Shown here one piece after another: positions 32,105 to 44,319 of a stretch of 64,000 nt of DNA. How positions within the stretch are numbered: position 1 is the first letter of the stretch; each line of letters starts with the position of its first letter. The DNA is from Siphonodentalium dalli (Eukaryota; Mollusca; Scaphopoda; Gadilida; Siphonodentaliidae). Below the pieces are notes generated by a model that saw only the letters and a list, made by a program, of their open reading frames with translations, was not told where the DNA came from and did not search any database. Position numbers and translations under genes: made by a program. The stretch spans positions 120,266,126 through 120,330,125 of the forward strand of contig CP136069.1 in the NCBI GenBank assembly GCA_032622095.1, read 5' to 3'.

Positions 32105-32269
32105 GGATACCTGCGGTTCTCGAGTGAATACCAGAATTACCCCATGAGTGGCTACAATGGAATATAACTATTCCCACGAGCGGCCTTGGTCGCGAGTGGG
32201 AATAGTTATATTCCAATGTAGCCACGAATGAGGTAATTCTGGTATTCACTCGAGAACCGCAGGTATTCT
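32105..32269. mobile_element. 165-bp palindromic fold-back MITE
   Basis: GATACCTGCGGTTCTCGAGT ... GGAATATAACTATTCCCACG is mirrored around GAGCGGCCTTGGTCGCGAG. The arms are about 75 bp with few mismatches. No coding potential. Confidence 0.92.
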
Positions 32270-32715
32270 GTTTATTATATGCTAAACAAATTAGCTGCGC
32301 TTAATCATCACAACAAATTAGAAATCGAATTTAAGTAAGTAAGTAATGCTTTATTCTCAGCCATTATAATACATGGTACTTGAGAAAACATATATACACT
32401 ATACTAGTATCCAAATTAGAACTTTCCGGGGTATACATAGACAGACTAATGTACAATGCAGATAATAATCAGTATTATCAGTTACGGTCCGATATTGCAT
32501 TAACATGTCCGGAATAGAACAATACAGATCTCGATAGACTTCTTTAAAGATTCTAAGCGAACCGGGAAAAAAAGAAGAAGAAATTACATAAATATACATC
32601 ATGGTTAGTATATATAGTACTGTTTTCTCATTTTCTTTTTGGAAACCAAGTTGTTGTAAATTATGATGTACCAATATTACGTACATGATTATTATTTAAA
32701 TTAAATTGACTCATA
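32270..32715. other. intergenic, nothing recognised
   Basis: Contains TAAGTAAGTAAGTAATGC at 32,333. Otherwise unremarkable AT-rich DNA. The 95-codon minus-strand open frame is unsupported. Confidence 0.4.
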
Positions 32716-32878
32716 TAATGTTTACACACACTTATAAATACACACATATTATATACATATACATACTCATGCATATACCTACACACACAAACATACATAT
32801 GTATAAATATATATGCATACAAACACATACATACACATACACACATACACATATACATACATATATACATATATATAG

Positions 32879-32953
<75 letters not shown>

Positions 32954-33003
32954 CATATATACATACATACACACACACACATACACATACATATATATAC
33001 ATA
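32716..33003. repeat. TA/CA compound microsatellite
   Basis: Mixed (ACAC), (ATAC) and (TA)n tracts, with a long pure TA core at about 32,880-32,920. Several overlapping open frames of Tyr/Ile/Thr/His repeats are artefacts. Confidence 0.97.
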
Positions 33004-33189
33004 TTGACTTGTTTTGATCAATCAGCTGTTATGTGACCAGTTCACTACGATCTTCAGTAAAATAAGCGTGCACAAAAAACAAAAGTCCCCGATGACCCCG
33101 CCAGAATGAAGAGAAACCATTCGAAATATTCATCAAATTATGAATTAAATGAACTTTATACGGTTGATACGTCCAACCAGATATGTAAT

Positions 33190-34000
33190 GTATTATCTGA
33201 TTATATAATGTCCGAAAGTGACGTGTACCGTTAAGGCACGTGACCCAAATGTGGTCCATCGTATGACGCATTTATGAAGTGAATAACAAAATGATTACCT
33301 TCATTTCGTACAGGATTACCTCGAATGAACACGCTACGTATAACTTACACAACGATGGGACCTTCAGACAATTTTGAAAATAACGAGCGTTTTATTAATG
33401 AATAATTAGGTTTAAATGACGGGTCCCTTTAATGTATGTGAACCAAATGTAGTGTATCGTCTGAACCATTTCTGGAGTAATGACAAAGCAAAACCCTACA
33501 TCCATACATTGCTGTATCGAATGAACCTGCGTTTAAATTGAATACATATTTGATTAAATGAGCTTACTATGGTTGATATGTTCAACCATATATGTAATGT
33601 GTGCATCGAATGTACGCGTGACGTATAACTTTAAGGCTAATATGTTAAGAGATGTTGTCATTTAACGTCCATTATGGCAATTTCATATGAATGAAAGCAT
33701 GCATATTGCTAAAATCAATATCAAAATTCAGACAATTTTGAAATTAAACAGCGTTTTTTATTTATTATTTATAGTTACATTAGGTTTAAACATAACTTTA
33801 GTAAACGATAGAGATTCAGACACATTTTGAAAATAAAGAGCGTTTATATCGATGGATACGCTGAATTAGGTTAAAGTGACGTGTACCTTTAAGGTACGTG
33901 TCCACAAGTATAATAATACGCTATATGAACCATTTATGAAGTGAATAACAAATCAATACCTTCATTCATACATTGTTGCATCGAATGTACAATGTCAGAC
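33190..34000. repeat. degenerate dispersed duplications
   Basis: AAGTGACGTGTACCGTTAAG followed by GCACGTGACCCAAATG and, further on, CATTTATGAAGTGAATAACA occur at 33,218-33,290 and again at 33,874-33,950, with a weaker copy at 33,417-33,490. GAAAATAA(A/C)GAGCGTTTAT occurs at 33,374 and 33,827. Old segmental repeats, non-coding. Confidence 0.7.
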
Positions 34001-34535
34001 GGGACAGGTGGAGATAACTTCAATTTGTTTACACAGAGTGCATATGTCAAATATATTATCGATTGTCCAATTGTTTAACGCCCATTGAGTAAAAATTTCA
34101 AATGAATTAGATGCAAGCAGATTTTCCAACTGTTCACGCTGTTTCTTTGTGATAAACTTTATATAGTAAATGCAACTGTATATAATAGCGTCTATTGAAT
34201 ATACGCTAGATGTTTGCCAAAGGACATGTTGTCTGATAAAACAGATAAACTTTTGAATATAATTATTTCCAGAATGCTTGGTTTTCATATTCTAAGAACG
34301 CGCGATTTGTGATTCATTTAACCTCTGGAAGGCTCGAATTTTATACGATATTTAAACATGCTGTTGGACGGGAGTGAAATGGTCATATATACACACAACC
34401 CATGTATGATTATGTTTGTTTATTGACATTTTGGAAAGCAAACGAGATTTAAGAGAATTTCAATAATTACAGCAGTTACACATTCATCATATATATGTGT
34501 TGCTCATGTGTGAGGGTGTGTTAGGGGAACATTCA
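34001..34535. other. intergenic, nothing recognised
   Basis: AT-rich. A 97-codon minus-strand open frame (33,995-34,288) shows no recognisable domain. It has some Cys and Trp and could be an exon, but this is unsupported. Confidence 0.35.
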
Positions 34536-35400
34536 ACCAGCAAACGCAGCTAACATTCAACCAGACAAAACTGCTAATATCCAACCATCGAACGCAGCTA
34601 ATGGTCAACCAGCAAACGTAGCTAGCATTCAACCTGCGATTACGGGCACGAAAGTTTACTGAAATATGATTACTAAACTCCATAAAAACGGCCCTTGGGC
34701 CATCAAAACATCCTCTTTTTCAGGGCCTGAGAAATAGGTATACATAAGACTCCGAATAAGACCATACAATGGGCCCATCGTAAGACTATAGGGCTATACA
34801 AAGTTATATTTTTAATGGGAAAAAATCCAATTTAATAGTATTTTACATCGCTCGTGTTGTGAGGACCTTGTATACTGACTTCCAGAACATTCCAAGCACT
34901 CAGCGGAGAACATTCAACAAGCAAACACGGCTAACATTCAACCAGCGATTACGGGTACGAACGTTTACTGAAATATAATTAATAAGCTCCAAAATGACCA
35001 TCGAAACGGCCCTTCTTCATATATTCAACCAGACATAGCAGTTAATATTCAACCATCAAATGCAACTAATAGTCAACCAGCAAATGTAGCTAACATTGAA
35101 CCAGCGATTTCTGTTTACTGGAATATGATTACTAAACTCCATAAAAATGGCCCTCCTGGGCCATCAAAACATCCTCTTTTTCAGATATGATTACTAAACA
35201 TCCGCTTTTTCAGGGCCTGGGAAATAGGTATACAGAAGACCCCCGACTAAGACCATAAACTATAGGGCTAGACAAAGTTATATTTTGAATGGGCCAAAAT
35301 ACGATTTAATAGTATTCTATACTGCTCATTTTGTGGGGACCTCGTCTACTGACTTCAAAAATAATATTCCAAATAAAGTTATCCATTGATGTCTTGGTTT
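34536..35400. repeat. short ATTCAACCAGC repeats in a larger duplication
   Basis: The core CATTCAACCAGCAAACGCAG (about 22-26 bp) is repeated four to five times at 34,536-34,640, then at 34,910-34,950 and 35,025-35,110. The following block (CATAAAAACGGCCCT..GGCC, CATCAAAACATCCTCTTTTT, AGGGCCTG..AAATAGGTATAC) occurs at 34,680-34,745 and 35,142-35,232, so a unit of about 480 bp was duplicated. Confidence 0.85.
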
Positions 35401-35544
35401 AATTTGTTAGTGGTATTTTTGTTATGAGTTATACAGTGGTGAGGACCCCTGACTCACAATCCACGCGGCCTGGGCGAAATCATGGCACTAGGTACTTAGA
35501 AATATGTATACAAAAGGACCCAAATCAAACTATAGAGCCATAGA

Positions 35545-35765
35545 ATGGCATGGGCACGTGGTCTACCAGGTGACTATGCAGGTGCACAATTCCGTTGTTT
35601 CAAAAGGTCCAGCCAGGTGCACGAGGCTTGCTGGGGACGCTAAATAATTGTGGCGGAACGATTAAAAATTAGTCAGGCGTGGGCACGTGGTCTAACCAGG
35701 TGACTATGCAGGTGTACGATTCCATTGTTTCAAAAGGTCCAAACAGGTGCACGATTCAGAAGCAT
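35545..35765. repeat. direct duplication, GGGCACGTGGTCTACCAGG
   Basis: The block from GGGCACGTGGTCTACCAGGT to TTTCAAAAGGTCCAGCCAGG (35,551-35,635) recurs at 35,680-35,757 with a few substitutions, about 130 bp apart. Confidence 0.88.
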
Positions 35766-35807
35766 GGCGACGTTACATAAATTAATTCTGGTGGCCAGTG
35801 TTGGGTC

Positions 35808-35970
35808 GAATAAGGAGGAGTTTCGTCGCCCTATCATATAATTAAGAATGAGCGACTTTAATTAATTAAAACCTATCAAATAATTAAGAAGGAAAAGGAG
35901 GGGCTTCATTAATTAATTCTACCTACCAAATAAGTAGGAAGGAAAAGGAGGGGTTTTCATACAATAAGGA
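35808..35970. repeat. imperfect 60-bp minisatellite
   Basis: Three units of AATTAAGAAGGAAAAGGAGG-like text, each followed by GG..TTCAT and a TAATTAATTC stretch. Confidence 0.75.
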
Positions 35971-38685
35971 CCCCTAATAAAGCCCTACTATTGGCCCCTC
36001 AAGACAATAGGGTGAAACAAAAGGGGAAAAATCGACAGAAATGCCCGGATAGTAACACGCATACTACTACTGATGTCGATATCGGGCACCCGATTCGAGA
36101 TCGACACCGAATCTGTCCGCTGATTCGGATATTTTCGAATCGGTGTTACTTTGGTTTAGACTCCTTTTTTTGCGTCGAAATAACACATCCCAAATGACCT
36201 GAACTCACAGAAATTGATGTACAATGTTGCCATGTTAGCCAATGTAGGTAATTTTGAATGTATGCCGTTCAGAATAGACGTGCAGTATGCAAATTAGGCC
36301 TATATGCTTCAATAGCAACCCGTGACGGTGATCAATCGCCGCATAATTGCGGAACTCAATTCATTACCTTATGTTAGAACTTTTGATATCCAATTCAGAT
36401 TATATGAATAAAATTCAATGTCAGCCGCCGATATGAGCAACAACACCTAGATTGGAATGAACAGAAAAGGTGAGACATCAGAACAATCAATTTATTGCGT
36501 TCTTAAATGGACGTCATCGTGTGCGACATGTTATCTGCGACACTGCCGGCAAAATTCCTATAAATTTCCTACATTCAGTTTCTATTTCCCGGGAAATCGA
36601 GCGCGTAGCACCAAGTTTCGATCCATTGAATCTTGTTGATAACATTTAACACTTGTAATATGTGTCTGTTTTCTGGGACCCCCTCCGTGAAGACAATTAC
36701 TGTGAATATGTGATGTAGGTGGGGTGATCTATTGTGGGGTGAACAGTTTAACAGATAGCTGAACGGTGTACCCATGTCCACTTGTGTCAAATCTTTATTA
36801 TCTTTCTTAAAGAATGTAAACAAGTGACTTCCATATCATTGGGTTTGTGATGCGTTGATAGAACTGTCTTTAAGTGTCTTACTGTAACTTCTTGTGTCAT
36901 GTTCGCCATGATACAGCTAGATATAAATTCAGTGCAACATATCCCAACCCCCCCCCCATGAGACGGAGAGTGACTTGCCTATGTCATGGTTTTTCAACAA
37001 AAAAAACACAAGTTCCAACGGATGTTTAAGGAGAATAACACTGTTATATAGTATCTAGTGAATTTTGCAGTTTTTTGTCATGAGACACCGAAATACACAC
37101 TGGTAAACAATGTCAACCACCAGCTGATTCAATTCGAGATTAGATTCGCTGTCGATATCAGGAAGCAGATTCGATATCGAGATTCGATTCGATGCAAAAT
37201 CCCCGATTCGCAGATCCCTACGATGGGACTTACGTTAACCACACAGCGGACCGCAAGTGCATTATCTAAGTTCAACTAAATGCAATTGAACGGGACCCTT
37301 TCTCTCTCTCTTGATAAGCACAATCCCCGATCAACCCTGTCAATGGATCCTTTTTATTCAGCTATTAAATGGCATGTTGCAATATGGATAAGAAAAATAT
37401 TACTTTTTAATGATAACATATGATTTTTAATTCAATCAAACTTCACAATTTGAATTTAAGATTCAATAATTATAATAACAACATAGATAAATGAAATGCA
37501 CGTGTGACTAAATTTACAGAGTTTGACAGGGTAAATTGTCAGATATATACCATAATGTTCAGTTGCGCAAATCTCTGGGCACTTATTATTATAGTATCGA
37601 GCAGTTTCTCTGACAAGGCAGTTCCAGGCAACATTTGGCCCAGCTTTCTGCTGATGGAAGCTTCTTATGCACGGTCATGCATCATTGAATGCTCCTTGCA
37701 TAAATGAGCTGAAGGTTGGTATGGGAAGGCCTTTAACTTTAGAAACTATTGCATCATGATCTGCTGAAAAATATAAAGTGAAATTTCTGTCAGCATTCAA
37801 GTTTGATCATTTGACATAATAACACAATAGTTACAATAGGTACATTGTAGATTCTATACTACCGGTACATGTATATAAACCACATTTCTAATTTTACTGC
37901 GCAAACTCATGAACGTCACATTTTTCGGTTTTTTTTTTACAGAGAGTTCCGTCATACATGTACCTATCGTGGTATTATGCTGGCCGAATATTCCTACAAT
38001 CATAAAGTAAATATAATGTAGTTCCGTCATGATTGTGTCCCATGATTTCGTATTATTAGCGTACAACCTAAATCATGTATTTTATCTATTGAATCATATA
38101 TACGGTTACAGGGACACAAAACAAAGATCTCTTTTGAGGTCTACTCGTTGTTTGGAGAACGACAAACATGAGTATGACATTCAATATGTATAAGTGTCCC
38201 TAAGGCATCGAGGCTCAGAACAAACACATTCATGATTCACCACATTTGGTTGTCCAGTTCAAGCTAATATTAAGCAGGTTTATTTCATTCCGCAATGAAC
38301 TTCTTCTTTGGTAAACAACTTGTAGTCATTTGCTGACTATTAGAAGCCGGGTCACTCACTTTTGAAAACAAAAACTCAATAAAAAGCCATATCAATCAGT
38401 GAGTTCTAATAGATGCTGCATTTATCTCTGCTTACAAGGTTATATGTAGCAGTCAAGGTAATCACTGCTGTGAAAGTTATATTGTGAATATTTGTTCATT
38501 ATTCCGATGGCTGGTAAATGTAGCCTACCCATTAAGCATGTTATATACCAAAATGTTTGGGGAAAATCTACTGTTAAGGTCGTACTTGAAGAAAATCTTT
38601 AACCTATGTAGAAAATCAATTCAAATTCTAGATTAATATTGATCCATTGTTTTTAGTAAAACTACAGGGTTATGTACTGTATGTT
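35971..38685. other. intergenic, nothing recognised
   Basis: No gene, RNA or array recognised. Two short clusters rich in GATTCG/CGATAT text (36,060-36,150 and 37,125-37,210) resemble each other loosely. A C-run is at about 36,950. Open frames up to 82 codons are unsupported. Exons of an unknown gene cannot be excluded. Confidence 0.35.
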
Positions 38686-38689
38686 CAAT

Positions 38690-38692
38690 CGT

Positions 38693-38734
<42 letters not shown>

Positions 38735-38810
38735 CCTCCCTCTCATCCATCCTCACACACCCACACACACCCTCACACACACCACACACACCCCCACACA
38801 CACACATACC
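38690..38810. repeat. CT then CA microsatellite
   Basis: (CT)n at 38,692-38,711 followed by (CA)n with CCCT/CCA interruptions to about 38,808. Open frames of Ser/Leu and His/Thr here are artefacts. Confidence 0.97.
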
Positions 38811-39394
38811 GGTTTTACCAACCCCGTGAGGTATTGTTTCTGTACTGTGCGGCACTGCTGAGCGTGCCGGTAATACACGTGTGTCTTGCTAAATCATGAG
38901 GCCGAATTTAGGAGCTAATTGTGTGATAAATATATATCTTCAATTTATAATACTTTCCAAATATACGTGATTAAATCTTGTAAAATAGTTCATGGTGGTA
39001 TCTGATGCATGCATCTTCTTTTCTTGTATACATTGCTACTACGCCTTTCTGCCTTGCCCATCTGTTCGGATGGGTTCGTTGAATCCTGAAACCACGTTAC
39101 GATCAGAGCTAATATAGCATAGCCTTCCGACTCTGCACTGAGTTGTTTGTTTGATGCTTTGAATATCTGACGACAAAATTGTTAATAATTTGGGATGGCT
39201 TGTCCATATGATAATGTAGTGTGAGAAAAAGCGTAGTTTATACCAACACAGCCTGTCAAAATATCTTGAAAAAAATCGTAACTCGGACGATAATTGTTGA
39301 AATCAGTCCAGGGTACTTTTATGTACACCCCATGTGCAGTTGGTAGGTACTTGTCAAGATTTTCAAAGAGATCGGATGCAGTATAATGGGCTAT
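38811..39394. other. intergenic, possible SINE fragment near 39,100
   Basis: GAAACCACGTTACGATCAGA at 39,088 resembles the B-box side of the SINE at 22.2 kb (inverted sense as there). No other part of the SINE was found. The rest is unremarkable. Confidence 0.35.
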
Positions 39395-39397
39395 TAA

Positions 39398-40984
39398 GGT
39401 GACGTTTACACATAGCCGGTGAAGCCGTTACCCGGCGAACCCATTAGCCGACGAAGGTTGGGTAGAGTGTTTACACATCGCCGGCGAAGATAAGCATATA
39501 TTCATGTGTGTCCGTTACCTGTTAATAGTTTTCGTTTTAGTTCTCACTGAACTGCAATATGATATTGCTGTACACCTGTAGACATCTAGCCGCTTCCTGT
39601 TAGAGATATGGTTGGGCAGTATAGTGAAATGAAACTTTTTAGAAATGGAAATGCCGAAATTATTAATATCCAACTCAAACTTTCAGGTATTGCTATTGGT
39701 AATTTTATAGATATTTAAACAACATTGTTAATGGTTTGTTTGGGTTCATAGACAGCCTGTGAAGTGAGTGTCGCACCAATAGCATGGACATTGTCAGTTT
39801 TGATATCTTTTCGTCGCATACATCTAAAAATTGGTGTCTAATCATTCGGATTGGATTTTATATTATATAAATTATATAAGTTTCAACAATGCGAATCAAA
39901 TATGACACATTTTCCGTTTGCATATTATACAATAAAATATGTTTTTCATTTTACTCGGGCGCTCACCATGTCCATGTATATAGGGCCGTGGCGATGGGGG
40001 TGTCTCATCCCAACTTTAATCAAAATATTCAAAAGCTGGAAATTTCATACCTGACACGGCAATAGTTGGAAATTTGACATCAGCAATATGTTGAAATTGT
40101 TCTCGTAGTTTTATTTTCAACAATTTGTTATTGGTGATTTCTTTAGGCAACATTTGCTTATTTTTTGGCCAAATTGTTGGACTGAAATGGCCATCAGTTG
40201 GAAATGGTCCAACCTTAGAGGTGCGTCAAGTTTGGAAAATGTCCAACAATTGGAAATCTTAAGGCTGGATGCTAGGATTTTGCAATTTTCAGGGTTCAGA
40301 TTAAAACAATTTCTCACACCTGGCCATAACCACGGTCGGTCGATAAATTCCAAAGATGAACAGTCCCACACCTCCAAATCAGGCCCTCTAGACCCGTCCC
40401 TGTGTACATATGTCCACGGCGCACTCAGATTTAGATTATTGAACTAATTGTCCATTAAGTTTGAATCCATAGAAACGTGCCATCCCATTTCTTCCACATA
40501 TATATGGACATACATGAACATGAATTAATTACCTCGAATGCGCAACAAATGTACCATGCACATGCAGAGTACGTGTACCATCATCAGTTAGTATTTATAA
40601 TAATAGCTTATAACCAAGGTGCGTGACCACCGACGGACAGCTGATTGGAGACAATCAGACTGGCACACTGACCAATATATACACAGGTGAAAAGCGGGCT
40701 GGTCTATCAGCGATTGCACAATAACATTGTTCGAGTTAATTGTTGAAAGGAAATCACCCATGACGGCATGACCCCAGATAAACATCTAACTTAACAGCAG
40801 AACGAATTAGAATCCATACGACAATCAGGTGCTTGTACTAAATCATTTTATCCAAAAGTTGAAAACCGTATAGCTGAGTACCCGGATAGCCGTAATTCTT
40901 ATCCGGCGAAGTATAAACACTCTATTGTTATCGCTGCCGGCTAAAGCGAATGCGATCTTCGCCGGGTAATGTATAAAAACCCCC
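39398..40984. mobile_element. 1.59-kb TIR element with TAA flanks
   Basis: Left end GGTGACGTTTACACATAGCC, then GTTACCCGGCGAA and TAGAGTGTTTACACATCGCC. Inverted right end GGGGGTTTTTATACATTACC, then CGGCGAAGATCG and ATAGAGTGTTTATACTTCGC. The arms are about 110 bp, diverged. TAA flanks both ends (39,395-39,397 and 40,985-40,987). A 3-bp TAA/TTA duplication is typical of PIF/Harbinger, so a Harbinger-like MITE is the best guess. The interior has no transposase. It includes a repeated TTGGAAAT motif (39,990-40,260). Confidence 0.6.
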
Positions 40985-40987
40985 TAA

Positions 40988-41740
40988 GTGTTTGCAGAAT
41001 CCATTTTGTATATCGCTGTTCAACGGTATTACTGTATAAGCACTGGTATTGCACAATTGAAATGTTAATATCACATTGACAATAAATTTGATATTTGCTA
41101 AAGATTTTCCTCGACCAGATGATCAAACAAGCCTGTTATTTTCACGCGTAGTGAAATGTTACTTCCATTTTTGCATTTATGATTTGACAAAAGCTCTAAA
41201 TATTGAATTAATTCGGACAAATTAGGCTTACATGTTCCAAATATGCATTTTTTTAAAGTGATCTAAAATTCAGAAATTGTGGTGCAGCGGAAACGTTATA
41301 AAATGTATCCAGTAAACGATTGAAAATGCACATTGAGACCTAGTTCATGTTGTATTATATTATTTGTGTCAGTTTACGAATGCAAATGTATAGTCATATA
41401 TCTTCTTGTGTTGAATTTATAGTATGATATGTGTGGACGAAAATTTGAAATATACGATATTGTTTTCCTCAAAATTCTTATTTTTGAGACATGTACGTTG
41501 CTTTCACGTGCAGTGAAATTATAGTTCCATTTTTGCAACAATTTGCTAAGATAAAATAAAAAATATAAATATATGATATAAGCGATAAATCGTGGCTAGA
41601 TCTTTGATGTTGAAATTATTCTAGGAATTACACATATGTTATAGTAAAAACAAGAAAAAATTAGGGCGAAAAGTGCGAAATGCCTCGAAATTAGGCAAAG
41701 TCTAATTTCGAATTGGAAATCGTCCCCAATGGGTCCGGAA
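40988..41740. other. intergenic, nothing recognised
   Basis: AT-rich. The text TTTCACG(T/C)(A/G)TAGTGAAAT..T..TTCCATTTTTGCA appears twice (41,140 and 41,502), so part of this is an old duplication of about 360 bp. Confidence 0.45.
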
Positions 41741-41759
41741 TCGTAAGTGTCCCTAATGT

Positions 41760-42055
41760 GTATATGGACGAATCCACCCCACAAGGGGCCATAAATAGGA
41801 CTGATCTCCCACTATCGAGAATTTATAATTTAATAGGTCTGTTTCAAAGCTAGACTCTACTAACGGCAAATTTGGGCTGCGGGTATAAGGCCTACCCGGG
41901 TACTTTTTTTGAAACTGATTCCCCCTAAGGTGGCTATAGACGAATTCACCCCAAGAGTGCCCACCGATAATATAGATCTCCCACAATCGTGAATTTAGCA
42001 ACATTTTGGTCAGTTTTGACGCCAGACTCTACCTACGCTCATTTGGGGCCGGGTA
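41760..42055. repeat. diverged duplication of about 180 bp
   Basis: GACGAATCCACCCCACAAGG, ACTGATCTCCCACTATCGAG and AGCTAGACTCTACTAACG (41,767-41,870) are matched by GACGAATTCACCCCAAGAGT, ATAGATCTCCCACAATCGTG and CGCCAGACTCTACCTACG (41,939-42,037). Confidence 0.75.
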
Positions 42056-43200
42056 TAATGGTCTATTTGCTGCTAATCCTGGCCAATCCGGCATATATTT
42101 CGGATCGGTGGCTGAAGAAATACTAGCTACTAAAAAAATTAAATCTGAGGTTGAATAAGAAACAGGAACATGGAACTAACAGATTTGAATCGGAGGCTGA
42201 ATAAGGAACATGGAGCAAGGAACTGAATCCACGGACCTCCACAAACGAGACCACCAAGCCACTCCCTGGTCACGACACAAATATTCCCCATTCTCAGTTA
42301 GGCACGGAGTCATCAAGTACATTTCCATACATCAGATACATGTATTGCTACGGCTATGAACGTTGTCTGATATTCCAGTCAATGTCAATTGTCCATACCA
42401 CATGTTCACCCCTCAGGGTGGTACCCTCCGGGGTGATGGGTGGGGGTCGGGGTGTTTCTAGGGGCTATTTGGGGCGGATCACATACCAAAGAACGTTCCC
42501 GTGGTCATTTGCCACATTTTCTAAAAAAATTCTGACCGAGCACAGGGTCAAGTCATATTTGGACCACTTTTTCAAACTCGACTCAAAATTGTTTTCGGCC
42601 CAGCTGGCCACTTGCAAATTTGGGGTCATTTGCGGCAACATTTTCCGAAAAAAAAAGCATTTTGAAAAAAGGTCCTATCTGTTGTTTTTATGTATGATTT
42701 TCCGTTCCTTATGAAATATACACTTAATTGGCAATTAAATTAAAGTTATACAGATGGCAAGAACATGCATCATAAACAAATTATTATTGTTATCATGATA
42801 GACTTATGTCATTTCGAGTACAATTCGATTGTCAAAATTAAAAATGGCGGACATAATTGCAACCGAAAGTGGTAAAATTGGACAATTTTCGCTAAATTTC
42901 ACCAGATCATTTCCATTTAAAGAAATTTGGTTTAAATGGCCATTTGTGCCAACATATACCATTTAAAATCAATGTCTGATAATTGTGAGCCATATCACGA
43001 GGATTTGGGAATTTGGGCCCTCAGAGTCCCTCAAATTAGAAATAGATGTACTAAATTTTGAAGAAAAATCAATTATTATTTTAATGGCCAGAATAACCGC
43101 AAATCGAACACACCAGTGTACCGAATACTCATTATATGTCAGATATGAACCACTAATGTCCATTTTAGCAGAAATGAGGCAATCACTTCCCAAAATAGGG
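42056..43200. other. intergenic, nothing recognised
   Basis: Two short open frames (42,340-42,714 plus; 42,969-43,436 minus) lack recognisable motifs. The second overlaps the minisatellite to the right. No RNA gene seen. Confidence 0.35.
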
Positions 43201-43209
43201 ATAAAATGG

Positions 43210-43560
43210 CTATCGAAAGTAGTTTGGTTATGAACACTTTGGGACACACCTATGTGGTTTCGAACATCGGTTGCAAAGTCTGGAGCACTACCGGTGTGGT
43301 TTGGAAACATTCGTTGAAGGATTGGGTCCCCAATCAGGTCGATTGAGACACTCATTTGGTAGTTTGGGACACTACTTTTGGTGGGTTGGAATACCAGATG
43401 CATGGTTTGGGGACTATATGTGTGGGATTGGGGCACTGCCGACCCCAGTCTACATCAGTCTTGGTGAAACTCATTTGGTGGATTGGGACACCCCCTCGAT
43501 GGTTTGGGACAATATTTGGATTTGGGGCGCCTGTAGTATGGATTGGGTTACTCACACGTC
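43210..43560. repeat. degenerate 30-40 bp minisatellite, GGTTTGGGACA type
   Basis: About ten diverged units built on GTGGTTTGGGACAC/GGATTGGGGACT. Overlapping open frames on both strands are translations of this array. Confidence 0.8.
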
Positions 43561-43840
43561 TGGTCAGTGACGTGGTTAATATGTGTGGCTAGGGCGAATA
43601 TCGGCCTTTCGTTAGACACCAAAAGGATCCTTCTACGTGCTGTATTCCTCGAGATATCGGCCGTTCCACGCAATTTGAATTTCTGTTCCGCATATTGTAA
43701 TTCTATTCCATATTCCATCCCATCCCGCAGATTGTCATGTCCCGCATGGCCACAGCGACCTCTAGCGTTAGTTCGAGAATTGGTTATTAATTTTTACGTT
43801 GTTCATTGGTTTGAAAAATTGGATCATTAGTTGTTGGTTT
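43561..43840. other. intergenic, nothing recognised
   Basis: Includes TTCTGTTCCGCATATTGTAA and TATTCCATCCCATCCCGCAG as loose local repeats. No gene. Confidence 0.35.
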
Positions 43841-43844
43841 CGCT

Positions 43845-44295
43845 GTTAGATATTGATTCGAATACGAAACCTATTGAATGACAATAAGGTCTATTAGTTT
43901 GATAACGATAATCATTGATCGTCGGAAATCGTCTATTGGTTTGAAATATGTCTATTGATTAAGAAAATTACTAATTGTTTGTTATTAGATATTAGTTGAA
44001 GAATGAATACTATTAAATTAAAATAGAACATTAATTTTGCATCGGTCAACATTGATCATGAATCTATATCTATTGAAACGGAATTGTCTCTTATTGAATC
44101 CAAGAACGACTGTTGGTTTGAAAATGGAGACTATTGGTTTGAAATAGATTGCTATTGATTAAGAAAATATGGTCATTGAAACGGAATGTACGTTTGTTGA
44201 ATATGTGATGGATGTACTAATTTTTTGTTATTAGATATTAGTTGAAGAATGAATACTATTAAATTAAAATAGAACATTATGTTGCATCGGTCAAG
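43845..44295 (+). repeat. AT-rich repeat upstream of LINE 1, inverted relative to 0.84-1.2 kb
   Basis: Loose TCTATTGGTTTGAAA/TATTGATT repeats. The block ATTAGTTGAAGAATGAATAC through AATAGAACATTA occurs twice inside this copy (43,994 and 44,232). It ends about 25 bp before the LINE 1 ORF start, so it may be the retroelement leader. The occurrence without an ORF at 0.84 kb argues it can also stand alone. Confidence 0.65.
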
Positions 44296-44319
44296 TCGAA
44301 CAATGCTGACGACTTTAAA

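Noticed and set aside
32661-33021. Open frames of 80-113 codons of Tyr/Ile/Cys/Thr/His
   Set aside because: Pure microsatellite translation in three frames.
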